A stretch of 11,265 bases of DNA from Candidatus Onthomorpha intestinigallinarum (GCA_019114015.1 DXGG01000204.1:1-11265), one strand, 5' to 3'; positions 1 to 7,424 are shown, counted from the first letter of the stretch. A program made the numbers and translations. The notes: generated by a model not told the origin, from the sequence alone.

Positions 1-1828
1 TCCTGAAAGTTTCGGCAGGCTGGACTTTTCGCAGATACAAAACGCAAAACACAAAATAAGCATAACCGAAATACCCTATGCGAGTGCTGTGGCGGGATAT
101 GTATCCTCATGGCTTAAGGAAGTGGAACGGAGCGCAGGCGAAGGACTGCAACAAAATCAAATAGCGATAATACTGGCTGATGAAACGCTTTTGCCTTTAA
201 TAGTAAGATATCTGCCTGAATCAATAAACGGTTCGGCTCTAAGCGTGAACATCACCATGGGATACCCTTTGGCGATGAGCGGTTTTTTTGTTCAATTGGA
301 GAAATTCATTGAACAAAACATTAAAGACGGAACACCGTTGAATGAACAAATAGACCTGTTAATTGAATTCGTAGACTGTCAGGGACGGAAAAAGGAAACA
401 AAAAACGAAAACAAGGAAGCGGCTTACAGAATAATCCTTCTGCTGAAAGATTTTCAAAAATCCCTTTCCTTGATATCTCAAGATGACATACCACATGACT
501 TTGCAAAAAAAATACTGCTTAAATTGCTCAAAGGCGTAAGCATGCCTTATGAATCCGATGCGATAAACGGTTTGCAGATAATGGGCGTTCTGGAAAGCAG
601 AAATCTGGACTTCAGGTACATACTGTTTGTCGGGGCAAGCGACAACAATATTCCGAATATAGGAAACACCGCATCGTTTATCCCGAATACCATAAGACGC
701 GCATTCAACCTTACATCCGTTGAAAAGAAAGTGTCAGTATTCGCCTATTACTTTTACAGACTGTTGCAAAGAGCCGAAACGATAGACTTCGTATATAATA
801 CCGGTTCCCAAGATTCCAAAAAGAACGAAATGAGCCGCTTTCTGCAACAAATCAAAACAGAACTCGGGCAGGAGATATCCCAACATGTGGCAAACATTCC
901 AATAAAGATAGAAACACCTGTGTACTATGACATGTCTAAACCGGCTTACAATATAGAGGAAGCCTTGATGAAAAAGAAATATCTTTCTCCCTCCTATCTG
1001 AATGTTTATTTGGATTGCTCACTCAAGTTTTATTTCGACAAGGTGTTGGATATAAAGAAACGGGAAGAAAAAGAAGATTTGATTGCACTGGCCTTTGGCA
1101 GCCTGTTCCACCATGCCGCTCAGATAATGGAGGAAAACAAAAAGAACAAAATACGGACGGACTACACCCTATGCGTAAATAAGGCTCTCGAAACGGAAGA
1201 TTGGGACAAGGACCAAAAAGAACAAATAGCAGGCATCCACAAAATGATGGTCGAAAGATACCTTGAGAATCTTGACACATTCGATTCAAAGGACAAGGAA
1301 AGAGAATTTCTCCTTGCGGAATTTGAAACGGAAAAAATGCTGCGGCTCGATACAGAAAAAGAACTGAAAATAGGTGGTAAAATAGACAGAATAGACAAAA
1401 AAGGCAACACGCTTGTAATATGCGATTACAAAACAGGGGGCAACATTGGCAAATACAAGGATGTAGGAAGCCTGTTTGACAGCTCCGACTCCCAAAGATA
1501 CTCATACGCATTTCAGCTCATGCTCTACGCATGGCTACTGTGGGAAAATCCGAACAATGAAACACTGCCCGCTTTCGACAACATAATGATAGAAATAATC
1601 TATATACATAAAATAAAGCTGGGCAGGGAACAAAGCATCTTCGCTTTGTCATACGACCAATCGACCCACAGTGAATTCGACAAATATTTAAAAGAACTCA
1701 TAAGACAAATGATGCAGGAAAAAACAGAAAAAGACTTTCTTGAACAAGGCAACTCGAAAGCATGCACCTATTGCGACTTCACACTCATTTGTCCAAAATA
1801 CAACTTATCGGGAAATGATACCATATAA
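1..1828 (+). CDS. PD-(D/E)XK nuclease with Fe-S cluster, AddB/RecB-like (5' partial)
   Basis: The frame is open from base 2, so the gene enters from the left and the GTG at 89 is internal; about 608 residues are visible. The C-terminal third matches the AddB/RecB-type nuclease: a lead Cys (1016-1018) after an SPSYLN segment, GxLFH around 1099-1115, the acidic motif GGKIDRID (Asp at 1385) and CDYKTG (Asp and Lys at 1424-1432), then C-x2-C-x5-C at 1763-1792. One distant Cys plus this triad is the AddB pattern that holds a 4Fe-4S cluster closing the nuclease domain. YILFVGASDNNIPN (617-658) resembles the helicase-like segment of AddB/RecC-type proteins. The expected role is DNA end resection in recombinational repair, in the cytoplasm with a UvrD/AddA-type helicase, which would be looked for upstream. 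The stop overlaps the next gene by 14 nt. Family assignment is firm; calling it AddB itself is inference. Confidence 0.88.
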   Translation, partial: PESFGRLDFSQIQNAKHKISITEIPYASAVAGYVSSWLKEVERSAGEGLQQNQIAIILADETLLPLIVRYLPESINGSALSVNITMGYPLAMSGFFVQLEKFIEQNIKDGTPLNEQIDLLIEFVDCQGRKKETKNENKEAAYRIILLLKDFQKSLSLISQDDIPHDFAKKILLKLLKGVSMPYESDAINGLQIMGVLESRNLDFRYILFVGASDNNIPNIGNTASFIPNTIRRAFNLTSVEKKVSVFAYYFYRLLQRAETIDFVYNTGSQDSKKNEMSRFLQQIKTELGQEISQHVANIPIKIETPVYYDMSKPAYNIEEALMKKKYLSPSYLNVYLDCSLKFYFDKVLDIKKREEKEDLIALAFGSLFHHAAQIMEENKKNKIRTDYTLCVNKALETEDWDKDQKEQIAGIHKMMVERYLENLDTFDSKDKEREFLLAEFETEKMLRLDTEKELKIGGKIDRIDKKGNTLVICDYKTGGNIGKYKDVGSLFDSSDSQRYSYAFQLMLYAWLLWENPNNETLPAFDNIMIEIIYIHKIKLGREQSIFALSYDQSTHSEFDKYLKELIRQMMQEKTEKDFLEQGNSKACTYCDFTLICPKYNLSGNDTI

Positions 1829-3071
1829 GAGTTTTACGACGGAAAGCGGTCTAAGAGTGATATTCAATCAAGACAAATCGACGCCTCTTGTTGCGGTTAA
1901 CCTTTTGTACAAGGTTGGAGCAAAACACGAAAATCCCGATGCGACGGGACTGGCTCATCTTTTCGAACACCTGATGTTTTCCTCAAGCAAAACGTTCGGA
2001 AGCTACGACAAGGTGACAGAACGTTTGGGAGGAGAGAGCAACGCTTTCACAAACAATGACTTTACGAACTACTATGTCACCCTGCCTGCCGAATTTTTCA
2101 GCCACGCACTTGCACTCGAAGCCGACAGAATGTACAATCTGGAACTCACGCAGAGAAACCTCGACATACAGAAAGGAGTGGTCATAGAGGAATTCAAACA
2201 ACGTTACATCAACCAGCCTTACGGTGATTTGTGGAAGGAAATAAGGGAACTGGCCTATAAAGTACATCCTTACAGGTGGCAGACAATCGGAGCGGACATT
2301 TCACACATAGAAAACGCAACTCTGCAACAGGCAAGAGAATTTTACGACAGATTCTATGCTCCTTCCAACGCCGTACTTGCCGTTTCCGGCAATCTGAAAG
2401 AAGAAGAGGTAAGAGAGGCCGTAGAGAAATATTTCCCGAAAAGCAAGTCTTCATCTGGTGAAATCGCAAATTATCCGTCCGAACCTGAACAAACGGAAAA
2501 CAGAACGAAAACCGTTTACAGAGATGTGCCCGCAAACATGATCTGCATAATGTTTCCAATGAGCAAAAGAACGGAAAAAGAGTACTATGTGCAGGATCTG
2601 CTTTCCGATGTCCTTGCCAACGGAAAGAGTTCGAGGATGTACAACGACCTTGTGACCGAGCGCAAACTTTTCACCGGCATAAACGCTTCCATAACGGGAG
2701 AAGACGATGAGGGTCTGTTTATAGTCACAGGACAATATTGCGACGGTACCCCCGTAATGGAGGGAGAAAAAGCTCTTTGGGAAGAACTGAACCTCCTGAC
2801 CCGTGAAATGGTATCGGAAAAGGAACTGCGGAAAATGAAAAACAAAAACGAAGCCCTTTCCACATTCGAAGACATAAAGATATTGGACAAAGCTATGAAA
2901 ATAGCTTATTATTCCCATCTTAACATGGAGGAATACATAAACGGCGAAAGGGAAATATACAACGCCATAACGGTGGAACAGTTGCGAAATGCGGCTGAAA
3001 AAATGTTTTTGAAAGGTAAATATTCATGTCTTTACTATTTAAAGGAAAACGAAAATGGAAACAAAAATTAA
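1815..3071 (+). CDS. M16 family zinc metallopeptidase
   Basis: A protein of 418 aa. The inverted zinc motif HLFEH has His48, Glu51 and His52. The distal metal ligand is probably Glu126 in VVIEEF, about 74 residues on, as in processing-peptidase-type M16 enzymes. The second, inactive-type half carries the R/Y substrate-pocket motif SSRMY (Arg274, Tyr276). The frame is open back to 1740, but I chose ATG 1815. The family fold begins right after it (YKSFTTESGLRVI), and the 25 extra residues would be read out of frame from the Cys-rich end of the nuclease gene. There is no signal peptide, so it is probably cytoplasmic. It overlaps the nuclease gene by 14 nt and the transporter gene by 17 nt, which suggests coupled translation in one operon. 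The substrate cannot be told from sequence. M16 enzymes often act as pairs or in two-fold fused form; here only one two-domain copy is visible. Confidence 0.93.
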   Translation: MIPYKSFTTESGLRVIFNQDKSTPLVAVNLLYKVGAKHENPDATGLAHLFEHLMFSSSKTFGSYDKVTERLGGESNAFTNNDFTNYYVTLPAEFFSHALALEADRMYNLELTQRNLDIQKGVVIEEFKQRYINQPYGDLWKEIRELAYKVHPYRWQTIGADISHIENATLQQAREFYDRFYAPSNAVLAVSGNLKEEEVREAVEKYFPKSKSSSGEIANYPSEPEQTENRTKTVYRDVPANMICIMFPMSKRTEKEYYVQDLLSDVLANGKSSRMYNDLVTERKLFTGINASITGEDDEGLFIVTGQYCDGTPVMEGEKALWEELNLLTREMVSEKELRKMKNKNEALSTFEDIKILDKAMKIAYYSHLNMEEYINGEREIYNAITVEQLRNAAEKMFLKGKYSCLYYLKENENGNKN

Positions 3072-4446
3072 GAGAGAGAACAACATCATCCCCATGATTT
3101 CAATCACCGTACTGTTTTTCATGTGGGGATTCATAACATCGTTGAACGACATACTCATACCTTATCTGAAAGGCATATACAGCCTGAGTCATTTTGAAGC
3201 CAACATAGTTCAATTCGCTTTTTTCATAGCATATTTCCTCGGCTCGGCAGTCTTTTACCTTTTCTCGAAAAAAGGCAAAGACCCGATAACGTTGTGGGGA
3301 TACAAAACGACGATAGTGATAGGTCTGTGCATAGCCTCACTGGCCTGTTTCCTGTTTGCCGGTGCGGCCTATTTCAAACTGGGCTTCGCATTCTTCCTTG
3401 CCTCGCTGTTCATTCTGGGACTGGGACTGACCTTCCTTCAGATAGCGGCCAACCCGTTCGTTGCCATAATAGGCAGTCCGGATACGGCATCCTCCCGTCT
3501 GAACCTCTCGCAGGCATTCAACTCTCTCGGTACCACTCTCGGCCCGGCACTCGGCGGTTTCTTCATTTTTTCGTTTTTTCTGGACAATTCCTCACAAGGA
3601 CCTTCGGCCGTGATTATCCCCTATCTCGTCCTTGCGGCATTGCTCGCCGTCCTTGCAGTATTCATTCATAATTCAAAAATAAGAAACGAAACGGAACAGA
3701 CATCGGAAAAGCACAAAAGGGAAAGCATTTTCAAAAAGCCTTATGTCGTTCTCGGTGCGTTGGGCATATTCTTTTATGTCGGAGCGGAGGTAACGATAGG
3801 CAGCAACATGGTTTCCTATCTGAAGGAAACCTTTTCCGTATCGGAACAGACCGCAACGGCATTCCTTTCCTACTATTGGGGAGGAGCGATGATAGGACGT
3901 TTTCTCGGAGCGGTCAGTCTCAGCCGTATGAAAACACTGAAAAAAGCATTATACATGCTTGTTCTGGCTGTGGCCGGCTTCATCTTCATATTCACCGTCA
4001 ACTATTATCTGCACGCTCTTTCATTTGCACAGGTATCGCTGTTTCTGCTGTTCATGCTTGTAAATTATTTCTGTTTCCATCTCGGCAAAGGCAAATCATC
4101 CCGTTCATTGGCCATTTTTGCCTTCGTTAACGTGGTACTGCTGTTCACGGGTATTTTCTCACAAGGCGCTTTGGCGGTATGGGCGCTGCTTTCCATAGGA
4201 CTGTTCAATTCCATAATGTGGTCCAATGTGTTCACTCTGGCAATAGACCGTTTGGGAGAAAGAACGGCGGAGGCTTCCTCAATATTGATAATGATGATTC
4301 TCGGAGGTGCAATACTGCCTCCTGTGCAGGGAATGGCGGCAGACTGCATGGGTATAAGATATTCGTTTCTTGTGCCGGTAGTGTCCTATCTCTATCTGTT
4401 CTTCTACGGAATCAAGGGATATGCAATGGGGTTGGACAAGGAGTAA
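3055..4446 (+). CDS. Sugar MFS transporter, FucP/GluP (FHS) family
   Basis: A protein of 463 aa with about 12 hydrophobic membrane segments and a charged central loop near residues 205-226. It is probably an inner-membrane sugar:H+ symporter. Family hallmarks are FFMWGFITSLNDILIPYLK in TM1 (Asp32 aligns with the proton-linked Asp46 of E. coli FucP), FLQIAANPF in TM4, and SRLNLSQAFNSLGTTLGP in TM5. Gln129 sits where FucP has Glu135. Gln here is what I recall for glucose/galactose (GluP)-type members, so I lean to a hexose rather than fucose, without certainty. ATG 3055 is preceded by AAAGGA (3041-3046), a fair ribosome site inside the M16 gene, with a 17-nt overlap. It is the last gene of its operon; its stop lies 2 nt from the stop of the convergent minus-strand gene, and a candidate terminator follows at 4530-4571. 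Confidence 0.92.
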   Translation: METKIKRENNIIPMISITVLFFMWGFITSLNDILIPYLKGIYSLSHFEANIVQFAFFIAYFLGSAVFYLFSKKGKDPITLWGYKTTIVIGLCIASLACFLFAGAAYFKLGFAFFLASLFILGLGLTFLQIAANPFVAIIGSPDTASSRLNLSQAFNSLGTTLGPALGGFFIFSFFLDNSSQGPSAVIIPYLVLAALLAVLAVFIHNSKIRNETEQTSEKHKRESIFKKPYVVLGALGIFFYVGAEVTIGSNMVSYLKETFSVSEQTATAFLSYYWGGAMIGRFLGAVSLSRMKTLKKALYMLVLAVAGFIFIFTVNYYLHALSFAQVSLFLLFMLVNYFCFHLGKGKSSRSLAIFAFVNVVLLFTGIFSQGALAVWALLSIGLFNSIMWSNVFTLAIDRLGERTAEASSILIMMILGGAILPPVQGMAADCMGIRYSFLVPVVSYLYLFFYGIKGYAMGLDKE

Positions 4447-4448
4447 TC

Positions 4449-5081
4449 CTATTGGTCGTTTTCCTCACTTCTTATTGCATCCACATAGCTCTCTATGTCG
4501 TACAATACATCGTCCAATTGGGCCGGAACGGAATTTGATTTCATTCTCGTGGAATCAAATTCCATTTTTTTGGAATCAAATTCTGTTTTTTTGGAATCAA
4601 GTTTCATTTCAGTCTCATCGTCAAACATGTTAAGCTGAAGGCCGGAAAGGGAATTGTTTTTGCCTCGCGAAGTTTCCTCGACAGGAAAGAGTTGTTGGGA
4701 AAGTTGAACGAGGTCTATCCTTGTCAAATCCCGCATTAAATCCCTGCTCAATTCGATACAGTCCCTTGCAACGACAATGAGCAGAAAGTCGAAATCCTTC
4801 CATTGCGGAATAATTACGGACGCTCCCTCCTTCGTTCTGCACAATATGTAAAAGGCTTCCGTATCCTTGTCGTATTGACAGAACGCCTCGAAATCCACAG
4901 TCATGTCCGTTTTCTTGAACCATACGGGCATATCCTTGGATCTGAAAGCGACACCCGACACTCTGCTCATCCTGCTTGCCAGTTTGTAGCCGAAGGATTT
5001 TGAGACTATCCCGATTATTGCCGTATCCCTGCCTATCTCGCAGGTTGCCTCGGTGACGAAGAAGTTTTTGCCGGATTTCAT
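4449..5081 (-). CDS. Probable divergent IPExxxVDY-family protein with heptad-repeat tail
   Basis: I take ATG 5081 as the start (210 aa). The frame is open to a TTG at 5102, but that codon overlaps a -7 promoter box (5107-5100), so it would lie at or before the transcript start. Residues 10-103 look like the small Bacteroidota family named for an IPExxxVDY motif. An early IIGIVSKSFGYKLA stretch parallels the family's LIGI...DYRL region, and IPQWKDFDF (residues 91-99) sits where IPExxxVDY is expected, with Glu to Gln, Val to Phe and Tyr to Phe. The family's molecular role is unknown to me. After about residue 105 comes an added region that includes four heptads at residues 157-184 (TEMKLDS, KKTEFDS, KKMEFDS, TRMKSNS) and an acidic C-terminus. 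No signal peptide or TM segment is seen, so it is probably cytoplasmic. It is convergent with the transporter gene and divergent from pruA. The gene call is firm; the family assignment is moderate. Confidence 0.75.
   Translation of the reverse strand: MKSGKNFFVTEATCEIGRDTAIIGIVSKSFGYKLASRMSRVSGVAFRSKDMPVWFKKTDMTVDFEAFCQYDKDTEAFYILCRTKEGASVIIPQWKDFDFLLIVVARDCIELSRDLMRDLTRIDLVQLSQQLFPVEETSRGKNNSLSGLQLNMFDDETEMKLDSKKTEFDSKKMEFDSTRMKSNSVPAQLDDVLYDIESYVDAIRSEENDQ
4530..4571 (+). terminator. Candidate intrinsic terminator of the nuclease-M16-MFS operon
   Basis: GGAATTTGATT (4530-4540) and AATCAAATTCC (4553-4563) are perfect reverse complements: an 11-bp stem around a 12-nt loop, followed by A and seven Ts (4565-4571). 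It begins 83 nt after the transporter stop and lies wholly inside the convergent minus-strand gene. The stem is AT-rich (3 G-C pairs), so strength is uncertain. The next repeat unit offers a second 3' arm (4574-4584, with one G-U pair), again followed by seven Ts (4586-4592). Confidence 0.6.
4530..4613 (-). repeat. 21-bp tandem repeat, four copies, coding for heptads
   Basis: On the + strand the units begin at 4530 (degenerate), 4551, 4572 and 4593. The middle two are nearly identical: GGAATCAAATTC followed by two variable bases and seven Ts. The period is exactly 7 codons of the minus-strand gene, so copy-number change would keep its frame. The encoded heptads in protein order are TEMKLDS, KKTEFDS, KKMEFDS and TRMKSNS. 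The array could expand or contract by slippage. Confidence 0.85.
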
Positions 5082-5099
5082 CTTGCAAGAAAGTTTGCG

Positions 5100-5107
5100 C
5101 AAAAGTA
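5100..5107 (-). promoter_or_regulatory. -7 box of the promoter for the IPExxxVDY-like gene
   Basis: Read on the minus strand this is TACTTTTG, an exact match to the Bacteroides -7 consensus TAnnTTTG. A -33 element is not clear; TTTC at about 5133-5130 is the best candidate. The inferred transcript start, a few bases downstream, leaves a very short leader to ATG 5081, and this argues against the TTG at 5102 as start codon. Confidence 0.5.
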
Positions 5108-5116
5108 CGTTTTTTT

Positions 5117-5147
5117 ATTGTAAAGAGCGGAAAAAGTTTTACATTTG
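5117..5147 (+). promoter_or_regulatory. pruA promoter (-33 ATTG, -7 TACATTTG)
   Basis: TACATTTG at 5140-5147 fits the Bacteroides -7 consensus TAnnTTTG. It lies 19 nt after ATTG (5117-5120), a near match to the -33 TTTG element at the usual spacing. Transcription would start near 5154, giving an AT-rich leader of about 47 nt with no clear Shine-Dalgarno, as is common in this phylum. The elements interleave with the divergent promoter at 5100-5133. Confidence 0.6.
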
Positions 5148-5200
5148 CAGTAAGGAAAACTGGGTAGGAATATTTTATAATTATTAAAGCATTTACAGTC

Positions 5201-6829
5201 ATGAACAATTCGACTTTTTTCTTTGCACAGCCAAAGAACGAACCGGTAAAGTCCTATGCTCCCGGTTCAATGGAAAGAGAGCTTCTGACCAAAGAGCTCC
5301 GGAAACAGTACAATCAGTGTCTTGACATACCGATAATAGTAAACGGCAAGGAAATACGCACGAACGACACCGAGAAAGTTGTGATGCCTACCGAGCATTC
5401 GCATGTGTTGGCCGTATATCACAAGGCCGACAAGAAGACAGTTGCACAGGCCATAGAGGCTGCAATGGAGGCGAGAAAGAAATGGGAAAGGCTTGACTGG
5501 ACGGAACGATGCAGCGTTATGTTGAGAGCTGCCGAACTGATAGCGGGCAAATACAGATACGTGATAAATGCGGCAACCATGCTCGGACAGGGCAAGAATC
5601 CTTTTCAGGCGGAAATAGATTCGGCCTGCGAGACGATAGATTTCCTGAGGTTCAATGTTTACTACGCCTCGAAGATATACGCACAACAGCCTTTTAGCGA
5701 CAATACGGCCGTAAACCGCATGGAATACAGAGGACTCGAAGGTTTTGTCTATGCGGTTTCTCCTTTCAACTTCACGTCCATAGCATGCAACCTGAACATA
5801 TCTCCGGTCCTTATGGGCAATGTCACAATATGGAAGCCTGCCTCAACAGCCGTTCTGTCCAACTATTATCTTATGAAGATATTGCGTGAGGCCGGAGTGC
5901 CGGACGGAGTAATCAACTTCATACCCGGAAACGGTGAAACAATATCGGAGGTCTGCTTTGCGTCGGAACATCTGGCCGGCATTCACTTTACGGGTTCGAC
6001 AAGGACGTTCAACAATTTCTGGAAAGAGATCGGCAAAAACATAGACAGATACAGGACATATCCCAAGATTGTAGGCGAAACCGGAGGCAAGGACTTCATA
6101 TTCGCACACAGTTCGGCTTGTCCAAAAGAGTTGGCGATAGCGATAGTCAGGGGGGCATTCGAGTATCAGGGACAGAAATGCTCGGCTGCTTCGAGGGCAT
6201 ACATACCTAAAAATATATGGAACGAGACATTCGACCACGTCAAGCGGATGGCCTCCGAAATAAGCATGGGTTCATCCATGGAGACGACTCATTACATGAA
6301 CTCGGTAATAGACGAAAAGGCATTTGACACCATAAAAGCCTACATAGACAGGGCAAAGACCGACAAGGATGCCGAAATCGTTCTTGGAGGAGGTGCGGAC
6401 AAGAGCGTGGGTTACTTCATAGAGCCGACAATAATAGTTACCGACAATCCGCATTATCCTACCATGGAAACGGAACTGTTCGGACCTGTTTTGACAGTTT
6501 ATCTGTATGAACCGGACAAATATGAGCAGACTCTGGCCTTGTGTGATTCCACATCGGTTTACGGACTTACCGGAGCCATATTCGCTTCATGCAGATACGC
6601 GATAGACACCGCAATGAAGGCATTGCAGTACAGCGCAGGCAATTTCTACATAAACGACAAGCCTACGGGAGCCGTCGTTGGCAACCAGCCTTTCGGCGGA
6701 GCAAGAGCTTCGGGTACAAACGACAAGGCAGGTTCTGAATTGAACCTTTACCGTTGGATAAGTCCTCGATGCGTAAAGGAAACGCTGGTCGGTCCTGAAG
6801 ATTTCAAATATCCTTTCATGGAAAAATAA
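5201..6829 (+). CDS. pruA: L-glutamate gamma-semialdehyde (1-pyrroline-5-carboxylate) dehydrogenase
   Basis: A 542-aa aldehyde dehydrogenase of the stand-alone PruA/ALDH4 type, with no proline dehydrogenase domain fused. It oxidises glutamate semialdehyde (from P5C) to glutamate with NAD+, the second step of proline breakdown, in the cytoplasm. Visible motifs are SPFNFTSIACNLNISP at the start of the cofactor region, WKPAS (Lys212, NAD ribose contact in ALDHs), FTGSTRTF, the general base Glu293 in VGETGGKDF, and the nucleophile Cys327 in EYQGQKCSAASRAY. The 34-residue Glu-Cys spacing equals that of mammalian ALDH4A1 as I recall it. The C-terminal NDKPTGAVVGNQPFGGARASGTN is the PruA-type version of the ALDH ending. 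The gene is monocistronic here, with its own promoter and a strong terminator. No proline dehydrogenase gene is in the window. ATG 5201 is the first in-frame start and fits the family length. Confidence 0.97.
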   Translation: MNNSTFFFAQPKNEPVKSYAPGSMERELLTKELRKQYNQCLDIPIIVNGKEIRTNDTEKVVMPTEHSHVLAVYHKADKKTVAQAIEAAMEARKKWERLDWTERCSVMLRAAELIAGKYRYVINAATMLGQGKNPFQAEIDSACETIDFLRFNVYYASKIYAQQPFSDNTAVNRMEYRGLEGFVYAVSPFNFTSIACNLNISPVLMGNVTIWKPASTAVLSNYYLMKILREAGVPDGVINFIPGNGETISEVCFASEHLAGIHFTGSTRTFNNFWKEIGKNIDRYRTYPKIVGETGGKDFIFAHSSACPKELAIAIVRGAFEYQGQKCSAASRAYIPKNIWNETFDHVKRMASEISMGSSMETTHYMNSVIDEKAFDTIKAYIDRAKTDKDAEIVLGGGADKSVGYFIEPTIIVTDNPHYPTMETELFGPVLTVYLYEPDKYEQTLALCDSTSVYGLTGAIFASCRYAIDTAMKALQYSAGNFYINDKPTGAVVGNQPFGGARASGTNDKAGSELNLYRWISPRCVKETLVGPEDFKYPFMEK

Positions 6830-6850
6830 TTTTTCAAAGACAAGTGTTTT

Positions 6851-6894
6851 GAAACGATGCCGGCGTTTAACAGTGGTCGGCATCGTTTCTTTTT
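6851..6894 (+). terminator. Intrinsic terminator of pruA
   Basis: GAAACGATGCCG (6851-6862) pairs perfectly with CGGCATCGTTTC (6878-6889). Two more pairs (one G-U) extend it to about 14 bp around an 11-nt loop, and the T-rich tract TTTCTTTTT follows (6886-6894). It starts 21 nt after the pruA stop. On the minus strand the hairpin is followed by AAAACACTTG, which has no U-run, so it works for + transcripts only. Its 3' half is coding sequence of the convergent GtrA gene, whose stop codon falls in the loop. Confidence 0.85.
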
Positions 6895-7364
6895 AGTCTG
6901 AAAACGAACGCCTTGTTTAGAAAGAATGACAACATCGCATTAGGCAAAAGAGTTATGGCCTGACCTATTGCGTCTCCTATTTTGTTTTTATTCAACGGCA
7001 AGGCATCGATGAAATCCAATACATCCCAGTCCAATATGGTTTCGTAAAGGGGAGAAATATCCAGAAGATAGAGTTCCAAAAGGTTAAACAGATACACTAT
7101 TCCGTAAACCATGAAGAAATGTATTATCAGTTTGTTGCTTTTTGTTTCAAATACTATATAACCCGTCGTTTTGTAGTTGAACAATATTCCCAATACGTTT
7201 GCGAAAAGCAATGCCAGAGAATAGTGCATCCCGATCCATATAAAAAAAAGGAAAAGGCCGTAACCGAACAAGGTATTTATTACTCCCACGAACAAAAATC
7301 TGACAAATTTGTTTTCTATCTTTTGTATCAGGCGTACAGGCAGACAAAACAGTTTTTTTATCAT
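6867..7364 (-). CDS. GtrA-family membrane protein
   Basis: A protein of 165 aa from ATG 7364. The open frame runs back to a GTG at 7403, but a -7 box (7392-7385) lies between them, so the ATG is preferred. Residues 20-37 (starting FVRFLFVGVINT) are the GtrA-type first segment. Hydrophobic stretches at about 21-44, 48-64, 79-99 and 136-158 give four membrane segments, and NKAFVFR near the end matches the family's closing N(R/K)xxVF motif. Family members are linked to flipping or delivering polyprenyl-linked sugars for cell-surface glycans (GtrA of O-antigen glucosylation). No glycosyltransferase partner is nearby, so the substrate is open. The loop between segments 3 and 4 (about residues 100-135, acidic) is longer than I expect for the family. 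Its stop lies inside the pruA terminator loop. Confidence 0.85.
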   Translation of the reverse strand: MIKKLFCLPVRLIQKIENKFVRFLFVGVINTLFGYGLFLFFIWIGMHYSLALLFANVLGILFNYKTTGYIVFETKSNKLIIHFFMVYGIVYLFNLLELYLLDISPLYETILDWDVLDFIDALPLNKNKIGDAIGQAITLLPNAMLSFFLNKAFVFRLKRNDADHC

Positions 7365-7384
7365 GGTCCGTTTTTTAAGGACTG

Positions 7385-7392
7385 CAAATATA
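7385..7392 (-). promoter_or_regulatory. -7 box of the promoter for the GtrA-family gene
   Basis: Read on the minus strand this is TATATTTG, an exact TAnnTTTG match, 20 nt before ATG 7364. No convincing -33 TTTG is seen at 19-22 nt upstream. The box lies between the GTG at 7403 and the ATG at 7364 and so supports the shorter protein. Confidence 0.5.
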
Positions 7393-7424
7393 CGAAAAAA
7401 CACTTTACATTACGGCTTTTTCAC

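Noticed and set aside
89..91. GTG as start of the nuclease gene
   Set aside because: The frame is open back to base 2 with normal codon use, and the family is much longer than 579 aa; the gene is cut by the window edge.
1023..1511. Long minus-strand open frame opposite the nuclease domain
   Set aside because: It is Cys/Phe/Pro-rich with no domain, and the + strand here carries a clear conserved nuclease; it is a shadow frame.
1740..1814. N-terminal extension of the M16 protein
   Set aside because: It lies within the coding end of the nuclease and gives Cys/His-rich residues unlike an M16 N-terminus; ATG 1815 fits the fold.
6587..6883. Minus-strand open frame opposite the end of pruA
   Set aside because: It overlaps conserved PruA coding sequence and the pruA terminator and has no recognisable domain.
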